Of a stretch of DNA of 28,332 bases, positions 1-7,257 are shown in pieces (the stretch's first letter is position 1; every line of letters begins with the position of its first letter). Source of the DNA: Pelotomaculum sp. UBA4789 (GTDB lineage Bacteria; Bacillota; Desulfotomaculia; Desulfotomaculales; Pelotomaculaceae). The notes under the pieces were generated by a model. That model was not told where the DNA came from. It worked only from the letters and a program-made list of their open reading frames with translations, and did not search any database. The stretch spans positions 1 through 28,332 of the forward strand of contig DHGV01000038.1 in the NCBI GenBank assembly GCA_002402945.1, written 5' to 3'. Made by a program: the position numbers and the translations under genes.

Positions 1-33
1 TTGCGAAACTTATTGTACCTTATCCCTTACAAC

Positions 34-62
34 TTGACTTTTAAGAGAAATATTATTATTGT
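34..62 (+). promoter_or_regulatory. Possible sigma-A promoter upstream of transketolase
   Basis: TTGACT at 34-39 and TATTGT at 57-62 are separated by 17 bases in an AT-rich stretch. The -10 is weak, and other TATTAT words lie nearby at poorer spacing. The rest of 1-230 holds no gene. It has a hairpin made by ATCCGGC (158-164) and GCCGGAT (189-195), which I cannot assign to a known RNA family. Confidence 0.35.
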
Positions 63-239
63 TTATGTTAGTGTCACAAATAATGTAATAATAGAACAAT
101 AATTAAACTAATAAGAGATTCTGTATATATTAAAAGTGGAAAACTAAGATTGCATTTATCCGGCTTCGTTACAATGGATGACGCAAAGGCCGGATGTTAC
201 ATGTTTTGAGATAGAAAATAAAGAGAGGAGGTGAACAAT

Positions 240-2255
240 GTGAACCAGTTAGACCAGCGCTGTATTAACACGATCCGGATGCTGTCAGCGGATATGGTTG
301 AAAAAGCGCAATCCGGGCACCCCGGCATGCCCCTGGGAGTTGCCCCAATGGCCTATGTGCTGTGGAACAGGTTTTTGCGTCATAGCCCGGCCAATCCTTC
401 CTGGAGTGACAGGGACCGCTTTGTCCTGTCGGCCGGGCATGGCTCGGCGCTGCTTTACTCCCTGCTGCATTTAACCGGTTATGACCTTTCTCTGGAAGAT
501 CTGAGGGAGTTTCGCCAGTGGGGCAGCAGGACGCCCGGCCACCCCGAGTACGGCCTAACCCCCGGAGTTGAGGTAACTACCGGGCCTTTGGGCCAGGGCC
601 TGTCCAGCGCGGTCGGCATGGCTATAGCCGAGCGCTTTCTGGCTGCTCATTTCAACCGCCCTGGTTTTAATATTGTTGACCACTATACTTACGTGATCAG
701 CGGTGACGGTGACCTGATGGAAGGAGTCACCGGCGAGGCCGCCTCGCTGGCCGGCCACCTCAAATTGGGACGCTTGATCTGTCTATATGACGACAACCAT
801 ATCATGAACGAAGGGGACACCGAGCTGGCCTTTACCGAGGACCGCGGCAAGCGTTATGAGGCTTACGGCTGGCAGGTACTGCGGGTAGAGGACGGGAATG
901 ATACCGCTGCCCTTGAGGCGGCTCTTGGGGCGGCATTGGCTGAGCAGGGTAAACCCTCGCTGATCATGGTGCGTACCGAAATAGGTTACGGGTGCCCTCA
1001 TAAACAAGGCCAGGTTGTAGCGCACGGCGAGCCACTGGGAGCCGAAGAGCTGAAGCTGACGAAGGAATGCTTTGCCTGGCCGCAGGAGCCTTCTTTTTAC
1101 ATCCCGGATGAGGCTCTCGCCCATTTCCGCCAGGCCGTGGAAAAGGGCAAGTCACGTGAGGCACAATGGCAGGAGCTTTTTACCGCCTACGCCAAGTCTT
1201 TTCCCGCATTGGCGCAGGAATTTCTACAGTGGACCAGCGGCCTGCTGCCGGCTGGGTGGGACAGTAAGGCAGCCGTTTACACGCCTCACGATAAGGTAAT
1301 GGCCACCAGGGATGCCTCCGGCGGATTTATTAATGCCGTAGCGGGCAGTCTACCCAACCTGCTGGGCGGTTCGGCTGACCTGGGGCCCTCAAACAGGACA
1401 ATTATCAAAGGCGCCGGTGACTTTGCCGCCGGCAACTACCAGGGGCGAAACCTGCATTTCGGTGTCCGCGAGCATGCTATGGGCTCGATTATTAACGGGC
1501 TGGCCCTGCACGGCGGTTTGATCCCCTACGGGGCTACTTTCCTGGCTTTCATCGATTACATGCGCCCGCCTATCCGCCTGGCGGCCATGATGGGGTTGAA
1601 GGTCATCTATGTCTTTACCCACGACAGCATCGCGGTGGGCGAGGACGGCCCCACCCACCAGCCTGTGGAACAACTGGCCTCGCTCCGGATCATCCCCGGT
1701 CTGACAGTAATCCGCCCGGCTGATGCCAACGAAACAAATGAAGCCTGGCGTGCCGCGCTCACAGTAAAAGGGCCGGTGGCCCTGATTTTACCCAGCCAAA
1801 AACTGCCGGTACTGGACCGGCAGAAGCTTGCTGCGGCAGACGGTCTGTCCCGGGGCGCCTATACGCTCAGACAGGCAGGCAACAGCACGCCGGACGCCAT
1901 TATTCTGGCCAGCGGTTCAGAAGTCCACCTGGCCCTGCAGGCAGCGGAAAGGCTGCAGAAAACCGGTGTCGCAGTTAATGTGGTCAGTATGCCGAGCTGG
2001 GAATTATTTGAGCAGCAGCCGCTTGAGTACCGCCAGGCAGTATTGCCACCGCAGGTCAAAGCACGGGTTGCCGTGGAGGCCGGCATCGGCCAGGGATGGA
2101 AAAACTATACCGGGGACGGCGGCGAAATAATCAGCATCGATCATTTCGGGGCCTCGGCCCCCGGTGACGTCCTTTTCGACAGATACGGGTTCACCGTGGA
2201 AAATATAGTTGAAAAGACGCTAAAGGCAGTACAGGCTTGTAAAAATACCTTATAA
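240..2255 (+). CDS. tkt: Transketolase (full length)
   Basis: Transfers two-carbon ketol units between sugar phosphates in the non-oxidative pentose phosphate pathway; cytoplasmic, dependent on thiamine diphosphate and Mg. At about 671 residues it is the normal length for a one-chain transketolase, not the split two-gene form. Visible motifs are the N-terminal GHPGMPLG, the thiamine-diphosphate motif starting GDGDLMEG, the central domain with GVREHAMG and EDGPTHQP, and a C-terminal domain containing ILASGSEV. A GTG at 231 is in frame but directly abuts the AGGAGG at 225-230. The GTG at 240 sits at a normal distance from it and gives the usual N-terminus VNQLDQRCINTIRML, so I prefer 240. It is followed after 29 bases by the VOC gene and then transaldolase, so the two sugar-phosphate enzymes appear to be co-transcribed. 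Confidence 0.96.
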   Translation: MNQLDQRCINTIRMLSADMVEKAQSGHPGMPLGVAPMAYVLWNRFLRHSPANPSWSDRDRFVLSAGHGSALLYSLLHLTGYDLSLEDLREFRQWGSRTPGHPEYGLTPGVEVTTGPLGQGLSSAVGMAIAERFLAAHFNRPGFNIVDHYTYVISGDGDLMEGVTGEAASLAGHLKLGRLICLYDDNHIMNEGDTELAFTEDRGKRYEAYGWQVLRVEDGNDTAALEAALGAALAEQGKPSLIMVRTEIGYGCPHKQGQVVAHGEPLGAEELKLTKECFAWPQEPSFYIPDEALAHFRQAVEKGKSREAQWQELFTAYAKSFPALAQEFLQWTSGLLPAGWDSKAAVYTPHDKVMATRDASGGFINAVAGSLPNLLGGSADLGPSNRTIIKGAGDFAAGNYQGRNLHFGVREHAMGSIINGLALHGGLIPYGATFLAFIDYMRPPIRLAAMMGLKVIYVFTHDSIAVGEDGPTHQPVEQLASLRIIPGLTVIRPADANETNEAWRAALTVKGPVALILPSQKLPVLDRQKLAAADGLSRGAYTLRQAGNSTPDAIILASGSEVHLALQAAERLQKTGVAVNVVSMPSWELFEQQPLEYRQAVLPPQVKARVAVEAGIGQGWKNYTGDGGEIISIDHFGASAPGDVLFDRYGFTVENIVEKTLKAVQACKNTL

Positions 2256-2284
2256 ACAAACTATTAATTTGGGAGGAAGAAGCG

Positions 2285-2647
2285 ATGAAATTCCGTTCGG
2301 CAACATTAAAGGTGAAAAATCTGGAGGAATCTTTAAAGTTTTATCAGGAAGTAGTCGGGCTTACTGTGGACAGGAGATACATAGATCGCCCGGGAGTTGA
2401 GATCGCGTTTTTAGGGGATGGGGAAACAAAGATTGAACTGATTTGCATGGATGACTATAAGGATATTACCATCGGGAAGGATATCTCTTTGGGCTTTGAA
2501 GTTGACTCTGTTGATGAAAAAGTAAAGTCTATTCAAGACAAAGGCTTAAGCATTTTCAGCGGGCCTTTTCAGGTCAATCCGGAGCTGAAGTATTTCTATA
2601 TGATGGATCCAAACGGATTAAAAGTTATGTTTGTCGAAACCATCTAA
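2285..2647 (+). CDS. VOC-superfamily (glyoxalase-like) protein
   Basis: A 120-residue protein with the paired beta-alpha-beta-beta-beta pattern of the vicinal oxygen chelate fold: VKNLEESLKFYQEVVGL at the start and DPNGLKVMFVET at the end are typical signatures. Aligned by eye to glyoxalase I, only the glutamate of KIELIC (a metal ligand) is kept. The first histidine is replaced by serine near residue 5, the second is absent in the SLGFEVDS strand, and the last glutamate position reads Met. A lactoylglutathione lyase activity is therefore doubtful; the substrate is unknown. A GGGAGGAAG ribosome binding site precedes the ATG. It lies between transketolase and transaldolase with short gaps, so it probably belongs to their operon. 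Confidence 0.8.
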   Translation: MKFRSATLKVKNLEESLKFYQEVVGLTVDRRYIDRPGVEIAFLGDGETKIELICMDDYKDITIGKDISLGFEVDSVDEKVKSIQDKGLSIFSGPFQVNPELKYFYMMDPNGLKVMFVETI

Positions 2648-2667
2648 CTAATTAATGGAGGTTGGAA

Positions 2668-3315
2668 ATGAAGATATTTATTGATACCGCGAATATTGAT
2701 GAGATCCGGGAGATCGCGTCCTGGAATGTTTTGTCGGGGGTAACGACCAATCCCAGCCTGGCAGCAGAGTCAGGAAGAGACTTTAAGGAATTATTGGCGG
2801 AAATAGCAGAAGTAGTAGACGGCCCGATCAGTGCCGAAGTAATGGCTGATGATTGGGAGGGAATGGTTGAAGAAGCGCGGGAGCTGAAGAAAATACACAA
2901 AAACATTACCATCAAGGTCCCGATGATTGAAGAAGGCATGAGAGCACTGGGGCCCCTGGCCAAAGAAAATATTGCGACCAACGTGACCTTGATTTTTTCT
3001 GTTAACCAGGCGCTGCTTGCAGCCCGGGCAGGCGCGACCTTTGTGAGCCCGTTTTTAGGAAGAACAGATGACATCGGCGGGAGCGGCACCGAACTCGTAA
3101 AAAATATTGCAGAAATCTTTAAGTATTATGATATCAAGACTGAGATCATCGCCGCCAGCCCGAGGTATCCAAAGTACACGGTCGAATGCGCGCTGGCAGG
3201 CGCTCATATCGCAACCATCCCTTACCCGGTGCTGAAGAAGATGATCAAACACCCGCTTACTGATATCGGGTTGCAGATGTTCAAGGACGACTGGAATTCC
3301 AGGAAGGTAAAATAA
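2668..3315 (+). CDS. fsa: Transaldolase, fructose-6-phosphate aldolase (FSA/TalC) type
   Basis: A 215-residue protein of the short class I aldolase family that bacteria use as transaldolase or fructose-6-phosphate aldolase. It begins MKIFIDTANIDEI, has the VTTNPSLA motif, and carries the Schiff-base lysine in TIKVPM (K83). The later ASPRYP and GAHIATIPYPVLKKM segments also fit the family. An upstream TTG (2662) is in frame, but GGAGG at 2657-2661 is correctly placed for the ATG at 2668. Together with transketolase it completes the non-oxidative interconversion of pentose and hexose phosphates. Which of transaldolase or aldolase activity dominates cannot be told from sequence alone. Confidence 0.93.
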   Translation: MKIFIDTANIDEIREIASWNVLSGVTTNPSLAAESGRDFKELLAEIAEVVDGPISAEVMADDWEGMVEEARELKKIHKNITIKVPMIEEGMRALGPLAKENIATNVTLIFSVNQALLAARAGATFVSPFLGRTDDIGGSGTELVKNIAEIFKYYDIKTEIIAASPRYPKYTVECALAGAHIATIPYPVLKKMIKHPLTDIGLQMFKDDWNSRKVK

Positions 3316-3357
3316 TATAAAATCATTATTTGAAGCTAATCTTCAAAACTGGGGTAT

Positions 3358-3405
3358 TAGCCTCCGGATTGCTTAAGCAGGGTAGTTTAAGTAATCCGGA
3401 GGCTA
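3358..3405 (+). promoter_or_regulatory. Long leader hairpin with a loop complementary to the RBS-proximal region
   Basis: Bases 3358-3378 pair with 3385-3405 to give a 21-bp stem with only two G-U pairs and a 6-base loop (AGGGTA). There is no U-tract after it, so it is not a standard terminator. CAGGGTA at 3378-3384, covering the loop, is an exact complement of TACCCTG at 3434-3440, six bases before AGGAG of the next gene. A second AAGCAGGG copy at 3410-3417 could instead pair with CCCTG 3436-3440. This is the architecture of a pseudoknotted switch controlling the ferredoxin-AOR operon; ligand and function are unknown. Confidence 0.7.
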
Positions 3406-3449
3406 TTCAAAGCAGGGAAAGCAAGTATTTAATTACCCTGGAAATAGGA

Positions 3450-3866
3450 GTGTTGAACATCGCTAAAATCCTGAAGATTAAAGAGATGAGACGCTGCATC
3501 GGTTGTTTTTCCTGCATGACGTCCTGTGCGGTGGTTAACCGGCATAATCATTCTCTGGCCAAAAGCGCCGTCAGAATCATGACCGCAGGCGATTTATCGG
3601 GCAGGATGGCAGCTATAGTTTGTGTCGGCTGCACCGGGATCAGGGCCTGTGCGGAAGCCTGTCCCTATGGCGCCCTGGCAGACAGGGAGGGCGGCGGTGT
3701 TACTTTGTTGCCTGACAAGTGCACCGGCTGCCGGAATTGCGTTGCCGCCTGTACTTTTGGCGCGGTTAATTTTGACAGCACCACCAATAAGCCGATTATC
3801 TGCAAGCACTGCGGTGTTTGCGCGCAGTTTTGCACGCATGGCTGCCTGGAAATGGAGGAAGCATAA
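3450..3866 (+). CDS. Polyferredoxin-like 4Fe-4S protein, probable electron partner of AOR
   Basis: About 138 residues with sixteen cysteines arranged as four [4Fe-4S] motifs: RRCIGCFSCMTSC, a looser CVGCTGIRAC-AEAC, CTGCRNCVAAC and CKHCGVCAQFC. This matches the ferredoxin-type small subunits (HycB/AorB-like) encoded next to aldehyde:ferredoxin oxidoreductases in anaerobes; it should shuttle electrons in the cytoplasm. The reading frame is open upstream to 3330, but that part crosses the long leader hairpin and looks non-coding. GTG 3450 or TTG 3453, next to AGGAG at 3446-3450, is the likely start, though the spacing is unusually tight; the ATG at 3487 is a less likely alternative because it removes residues just before the first cluster. 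Its stop overlaps the AOR start by one base (TAATG), implying translational coupling. Confidence 0.85.
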   Translation: MLNIAKILKIKEMRRCIGCFSCMTSCAVVNRHNHSLAKSAVRIMTAGDLSGRMAAIVCVGCTGIRACAEACPYGALADREGGGVTLLPDKCTGCRNCVAACTFGAVNFDSTTNKPIICKHCGVCAQFCTHGCLEMEEA

Positions 3867-5638
3867 TGCTGTATGAAAATACAATCACAGTCCTCTATGT
3901 GGACTTGTCTGCCAGAACAACACGCGTTGAAAAGCGGGCGGATCTAAAGGCTTATTTCGGCGGAGTGGGTGTGGCCGCCAAGCTTTTCGAGGAGAACATG
4001 AAACCTGAGTTGCCGCCTTTGGATGAACAGCAGCCGGCGGTGTTTGCCATCGGGGCGCTGTCGTCCATTTACCCGGTGATGACCAAGACCGCGGCGATGT
4101 TTGTTTCGCCCCTGACCGGCGAACTGGGGGAAAGTTATGCGGGTGGCCGGCTGGCCCTGGCGCTGTTTATGGCAGGTTATGACGCCGTTGTCATCACTGG
4201 CAGGCACAGTTACCCCTGTTACTTGTCCATTACCGGTCAAGGGGTTGAGTTTAAAGATGCCAGGCCTTTGTGGGGCATGCTCTCAGAAGAGGTATGGCGG
4301 GTGATTCACGACAATGAACCGCTTGAAAGCAACAGGAGCATTATGCGGATTGGGCCGGCGGGCGAAAACAAAGTCGCCTATGCCAGTGTCAACGTGGATA
4401 ACTTCCGCCATTTCGGCAGGCTCGGTTTGGGGGCGGTCCTGGGCAGCAAGAACGTCAAAGCGATTACGGTTACCGGTGACAGGAGCATACCAATCCCTCC
4501 TGCTCATTTGAAGGAATACTTCAAGGTGTACCGCTCCATATTCGACAAGGTCACCGGCACGGATATTATGAAGAAGTACCGCGGGCTTGGTTCGGCGGCA
4601 TATGTAATTCCTCTCAATGATATGAACGCGTTCCCGACTAAAAACCTGACCTCGGGACGTTTTGAGAGTGCAGAGGCAGTAAGCGCCGAAGCTTTCGCTG
4701 AAAAGAATCTGGTGCGCAAGATGGCTTGCGCCGGTTGCCCTGTTGACTGCATCCACATTGGGCAATTCAGGCGGGAATTCAAAACCGAGGGCTACGAATA
4801 TGAAGCAGTCAATACCAATTATGATTATGAGCTGGTCTTCGCGCTGGGCTCCTATCTGGGTATCAAAACCACAGATGAAATCCTCATGCTGATCGATGCG
4901 GTTGAGGAAACCGGCATGGACGCCATGTCCTGTGGTGTTGTCCTGGGCTGGGCTACCGAGGCTTTCCAAAAAGGACTGCTTTCCACTGAGGAAACCCTGG
5001 TCCCTTTGGAGTTCGGGGGCACAGAAAATTATGTCAAAGCGATCTGGTATCTTGCCAGGGGTGCTAATGAATTTTACAGCCAGCTGGGCCGCGGCTGTTA
5101 TTATGCGGCTCAAGTTTATGGCGGGCAGGACTTTGCTATGACTGTGGCCAAAAACGAAATGTCCGGGTATCATACCGGGTATGGCATTTTGGTGGGCAGC
5201 GTGGTGGGGGCAAGGCATTCCCATTTGTGCAACGGCGGTTATGAGCTGGACCGGGACTGCCAGCAGCTGACCAGCCTGGAAATGGCCGAGGGGCTGTTAA
5301 AAGAGGAGAAGGAACGCTGCATGATCAACTCTATGATCATCTGCTTGTTTTCCAGGAGGGCCTATGACCGGCCCACGATCATTGCCGCCGGCCGGGCAGT
5401 AGGCCTTGCTCTGGACGATGAGTGCTTGACGCAGATTGGTCAGAGGATCTTCCAAACTAAAATGAGGATCAGGGATAAACTTGGTTTTGATCTCAAGCAG
5501 GTGCAGATACCCAAACGCTTCTTTGAAACCCCGGGTCTTCATGGTGTGCTGGAGGAAAAGACAGCCAATGAAATAATCGACTTTTATGGCGCCCTGGTAG
5601 CGGCAGAAATGAAAGAAGCTGGCAATACAGTCCAATAA
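3866..5638 (+). CDS. aor: Aldehyde:ferredoxin oxidoreductase (tungsten/molybdenum pterin enzyme)
   Basis: Oxidizes aldehydes to carboxylic acids with ferredoxin as acceptor, or runs in reverse to reduce acids; cytoplasmic, with a bis-pterin W or Mo cofactor and one [4Fe-4S] cluster. The 590-residue length is normal. The cluster ligands are visible as CAGCPVDC (C288, C291, C295) and a distal cysteine in SMIICLFS (C493); this spacing is nearly identical to what I remember for the Pyrococcus furiosus enzyme (288, 291, 295, 494). The N-terminal domain has FGGVGVAAKLFEENM and the pterin-domain part YAGGRLALALFMAGYD. The ATG at 3866 overlaps the ferredoxin stop. A DUF2284 gene follows after 22 bases. 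The aldehyde used is unknown. Confidence 0.95.
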   Translation: MLYENTITVLYVDLSARTTRVEKRADLKAYFGGVGVAAKLFEENMKPELPPLDEQQPAVFAIGALSSIYPVMTKTAAMFVSPLTGELGESYAGGRLALALFMAGYDAVVITGRHSYPCYLSITGQGVEFKDARPLWGMLSEEVWRVIHDNEPLESNRSIMRIGPAGENKVAYASVNVDNFRHFGRLGLGAVLGSKNVKAITVTGDRSIPIPPAHLKEYFKVYRSIFDKVTGTDIMKKYRGLGSAAYVIPLNDMNAFPTKNLTSGRFESAEAVSAEAFAEKNLVRKMACAGCPVDCIHIGQFRREFKTEGYEYEAVNTNYDYELVFALGSYLGIKTTDEILMLIDAVEETGMDAMSCGVVLGWATEAFQKGLLSTEETLVPLEFGGTENYVKAIWYLARGANEFYSQLGRGCYYAAQVYGGQDFAMTVAKNEMSGYHTGYGILVGSVVGARHSHLCNGGYELDRDCQQLTSLEMAEGLLKEEKERCMINSMIICLFSRRAYDRPTIIAAGRAVGLALDDECLTQIGQRIFQTKMRIRDKLGFDLKQVQIPKRFFETPGLHGVLEEKTANEIIDFYGALVAAEMKEAGNTVQ

Positions 5639-5660
5639 AAAGTAAAATGGGGGAGTAATT

Positions 5661-6185
5661 ATGGAGCAGGATTTAACGCGGTTCCTGGAATTAGCCAAAA
5701 GCCTCGGCGCACATGAAGCAAAATTGATTGACCCGGCCACCATTAAAACAGCAGCCTGGGTGAGGATGAAGTGTCTGTATGGCTGCAGCTCCAGAAGGGG
5801 GCACTGCTGCCCGCCCAACACCCCGGCCCCCAAAGAAACCCAGGAAATAATCGACTGTTATCAAAAGGCTATACTGATCCACTGCCACCAGGATGCCCAC
5901 CCCACCAAAATTGCACTACAGCTGGAGAGGGAGTTGTTTTTATCCGGTTACTATAAGGTTATCGGGTTGGGTTACGGAGTGTGTGAGATATGCCGGCCTG
6001 ATTACAAGGAAAAGTGCGCCTATCCCGGTGGTGAGAAATGTGCTCACCCCCAGGATGCCAGGCCGTCAATGGAAGCCTGCGGGATAGATGTGTATGCGAC
6101 AGTGCGGGCAAATGGTTTTTCCATCGAGGTTTTGCCGGACAGGGAAAGCGAAGGGAATTATTACGGTTTGCTGCTGATTGATTAA
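5661..6185 (+). CDS. DUF2284 cysteine-rich predicted metal-binding protein
   Basis: A 174-residue soluble protein with many cysteines in the DUF2284 pattern: MKCLYGCSSRRGHCCPPNTPAP near residues 35-57, a central GYGVCEICRP segment, and a C-terminal YPGGEKCAHP region. The family is annotated only as a predicted metal-binding protein and has no established function that I know of. A GGGGGAG ribosome binding site precedes the ATG. It follows the AOR gene by 22 bases on the same strand, so a role in metal-cluster or cofactor handling for AOR is a reasonable guess from context, not something the sequence proves. Confidence 0.82.
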   Translation: MEQDLTRFLELAKSLGAHEAKLIDPATIKTAAWVRMKCLYGCSSRRGHCCPPNTPAPKETQEIIDCYQKAILIHCHQDAHPTKIALQLERELFLSGYYKVIGLGYGVCEICRPDYKEKCAYPGGEKCAHPQDARPSMEACGIDVYATVRANGFSIEVLPDRESEGNYYGLLLID

Positions 6186-6186
6186 G

Positions 6187-6226
6187 AGAGTAAACAAGTA
6201 AACAGAGGTAAACAGAGTAAACAGAG
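6187..6226 (+). repeat. Short tandem repeat, TAAACA(GAG) x4
   Basis: Directly after the DUF2284 stop, four TAAACA words appear in a row (three followed by GAG, one by AG), with 9-10 base periodicity. They run into the GGGACGTTCTTTTTGCTTCC element. It may be a slippage product at the edge of that repeat. Confidence 0.6.
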
Positions 6227-6247
6227 GGACGTTCTTTTTGCTTCCTG
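6226..6247 (+). repeat. Dispersed GGGACG-TTCTTTT-GCTTCC intergenic repeat, copy 1
   Basis: GGGACGTTCTTTTTGCTTCC at 6226-6245 differs from the copy at 16158-16179 by a few bases. Such elements are scattered between genes in many clostridial genomes, as I recall; their function is unknown. The rest of 6186-6358 shows no gene. Confidence 0.55.
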
Positions 6248-6358
6248 TTGCTTCTGCTCTTTATTTCTTCCACGGCCAAGAAAGCTTAAGATAAGATTAA
6301 CAGCCTGACGCGCAACTGTTGCAACTTGACTGAGATGATTAATTTTCAGGAGCACATT

Positions 6359-7219
6359 ATGGGAACAAAACTTAAATTCATTACTTCCATGATAATTGCC
6401 GGGACACTTGCCATCTTTGTGAAAAACATCCCGTTGTCAACTGATGAGATAGCGCTTTTCAGGGGCGTTATCGCTTCTATCTCAATTATTACCTACCAGC
6501 TTATCACCGGTAATAGGATCAAGTTTTCAGAAATCAGAAACGATCTGTCACTGCTGTTCCTGTCCGGTGCGATCACGGGCTTTGCCTGGATCTTGCTGTT
6601 TGAGGCGTACAATCACACTACTGTTTCCCTTGCCACATTAAGCTATTATTTTGCGCCGGTCATTGTGATCATTGCCTGCCCGATCCTGTTAAAAGAAAAA
6701 ATGACAACCGGGCAGGTTTTTTGCTTTTTCATGTCAACCGTCGGGCTTGTATTGATCATTGGCGCAGACGGTATAAATACGAGCATAAATAACATCAGGG
6801 GAATTTGCTTCGGCCTCGGCGCAGCGGCATGCTATGCGACTGTTGTTATTCTAAATAAGTTCATCAAAAATGTCACCGGCATCGACAGAACGCTGCTGCA
6901 ATTATTTGCGGCAGTTATTGTTCTGATCCCGTATGTTTTTGCGACGGGCGGAATCCATTTGGGCGCCGCAGGCAGCGTTGGCATGATCAATCTTCTGATT
7001 GTCGGTATTGTTCACACCGGCATTACTTACTGCCTATATTTTTCTGCCCTGGTAGATTTGAAAGGCCAGGAAGTGGCAATCTTAAGCTACATCGATCCCC
7101 TGGTGGCAGTTATCGTTTCAGTAGCGATTTTAAGTGAAACCATCACCTTCGTGCAGATTATCGGCGGCTTGATGATTATCGGATTTACCTTGCTTAACGA
7201 ATTAAAAATGAAAACTTAA
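6359..7219 (+). CDS. EamA/DMT-family transporter
   Basis: A 286-residue inner-membrane protein with about ten hydrophobic segments in two halves, the drug/metabolite transporter (EamA) plan. Typical features are the first-half stretch LSTDEIALFRGVIASIS, ending in ILLKEKMTTGQVFCFFM, and the equivalent second-half end SYIDPLVAVIVSVAILSE. Such proteins usually export amino acids or other small metabolites; the substrate cannot be predicted. The ATG at 6359 follows CAGGAG; an in-frame TTG at 6326 has no ribosome binding site. It precedes recQ by 38 bases on the same strand, but a functional link is not obvious. Confidence 0.88.
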   Translation: MGTKLKFITSMIIAGTLAIFVKNIPLSTDEIALFRGVIASISIITYQLITGNRIKFSEIRNDLSLLFLSGAITGFAWILLFEAYNHTTVSLATLSYYFAPVIVIIACPILLKEKMTTGQVFCFFMSTVGLVLIIGADGINTSINNIRGICFGLGAAACYATVVILNKFIKNVTGIDRTLLQLFAAVIVLIPYVFATGGIHLGAAGSVGMINLLIVGIVHTGITYCLYFSALVDLKGQEVAILSYIDPLVAVIVSVAILSETITFVQIIGGLMIIGFTLLNELKMKT

Positions 7220-7257
7220 ACCGGCAGCAGGACCATTCATTGATGGGAGTTTATGAG

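Noticed and set aside
158..195. Hairpin before transketolase containing GACGCAAAGGCCGG, reminiscent of a c-di-GMP-I riboswitch.
   Set aside because: Only one short block matches; the other conserved parts and the second stem are missing, and the distance to the gene is short.
3330..3449. In-frame extension of the ferredoxin gene.
   Set aside because: It crosses the long leader hairpin, lacks a ribosome binding site, and the residues do not resemble the ferredoxin family.
4283..5224. A 313-codon open frame on the minus strand.
   Set aside because: It lies wholly within the AOR gene, has no ribosome binding site, and its residues follow no family; a mirror of AOR codon use.
6187..6226. TAAACA repeats as a CRISPR or iteron array.
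   Set aside because: Units are only 8-10 bases with no spacers, and no replication or cas gene is nearby.
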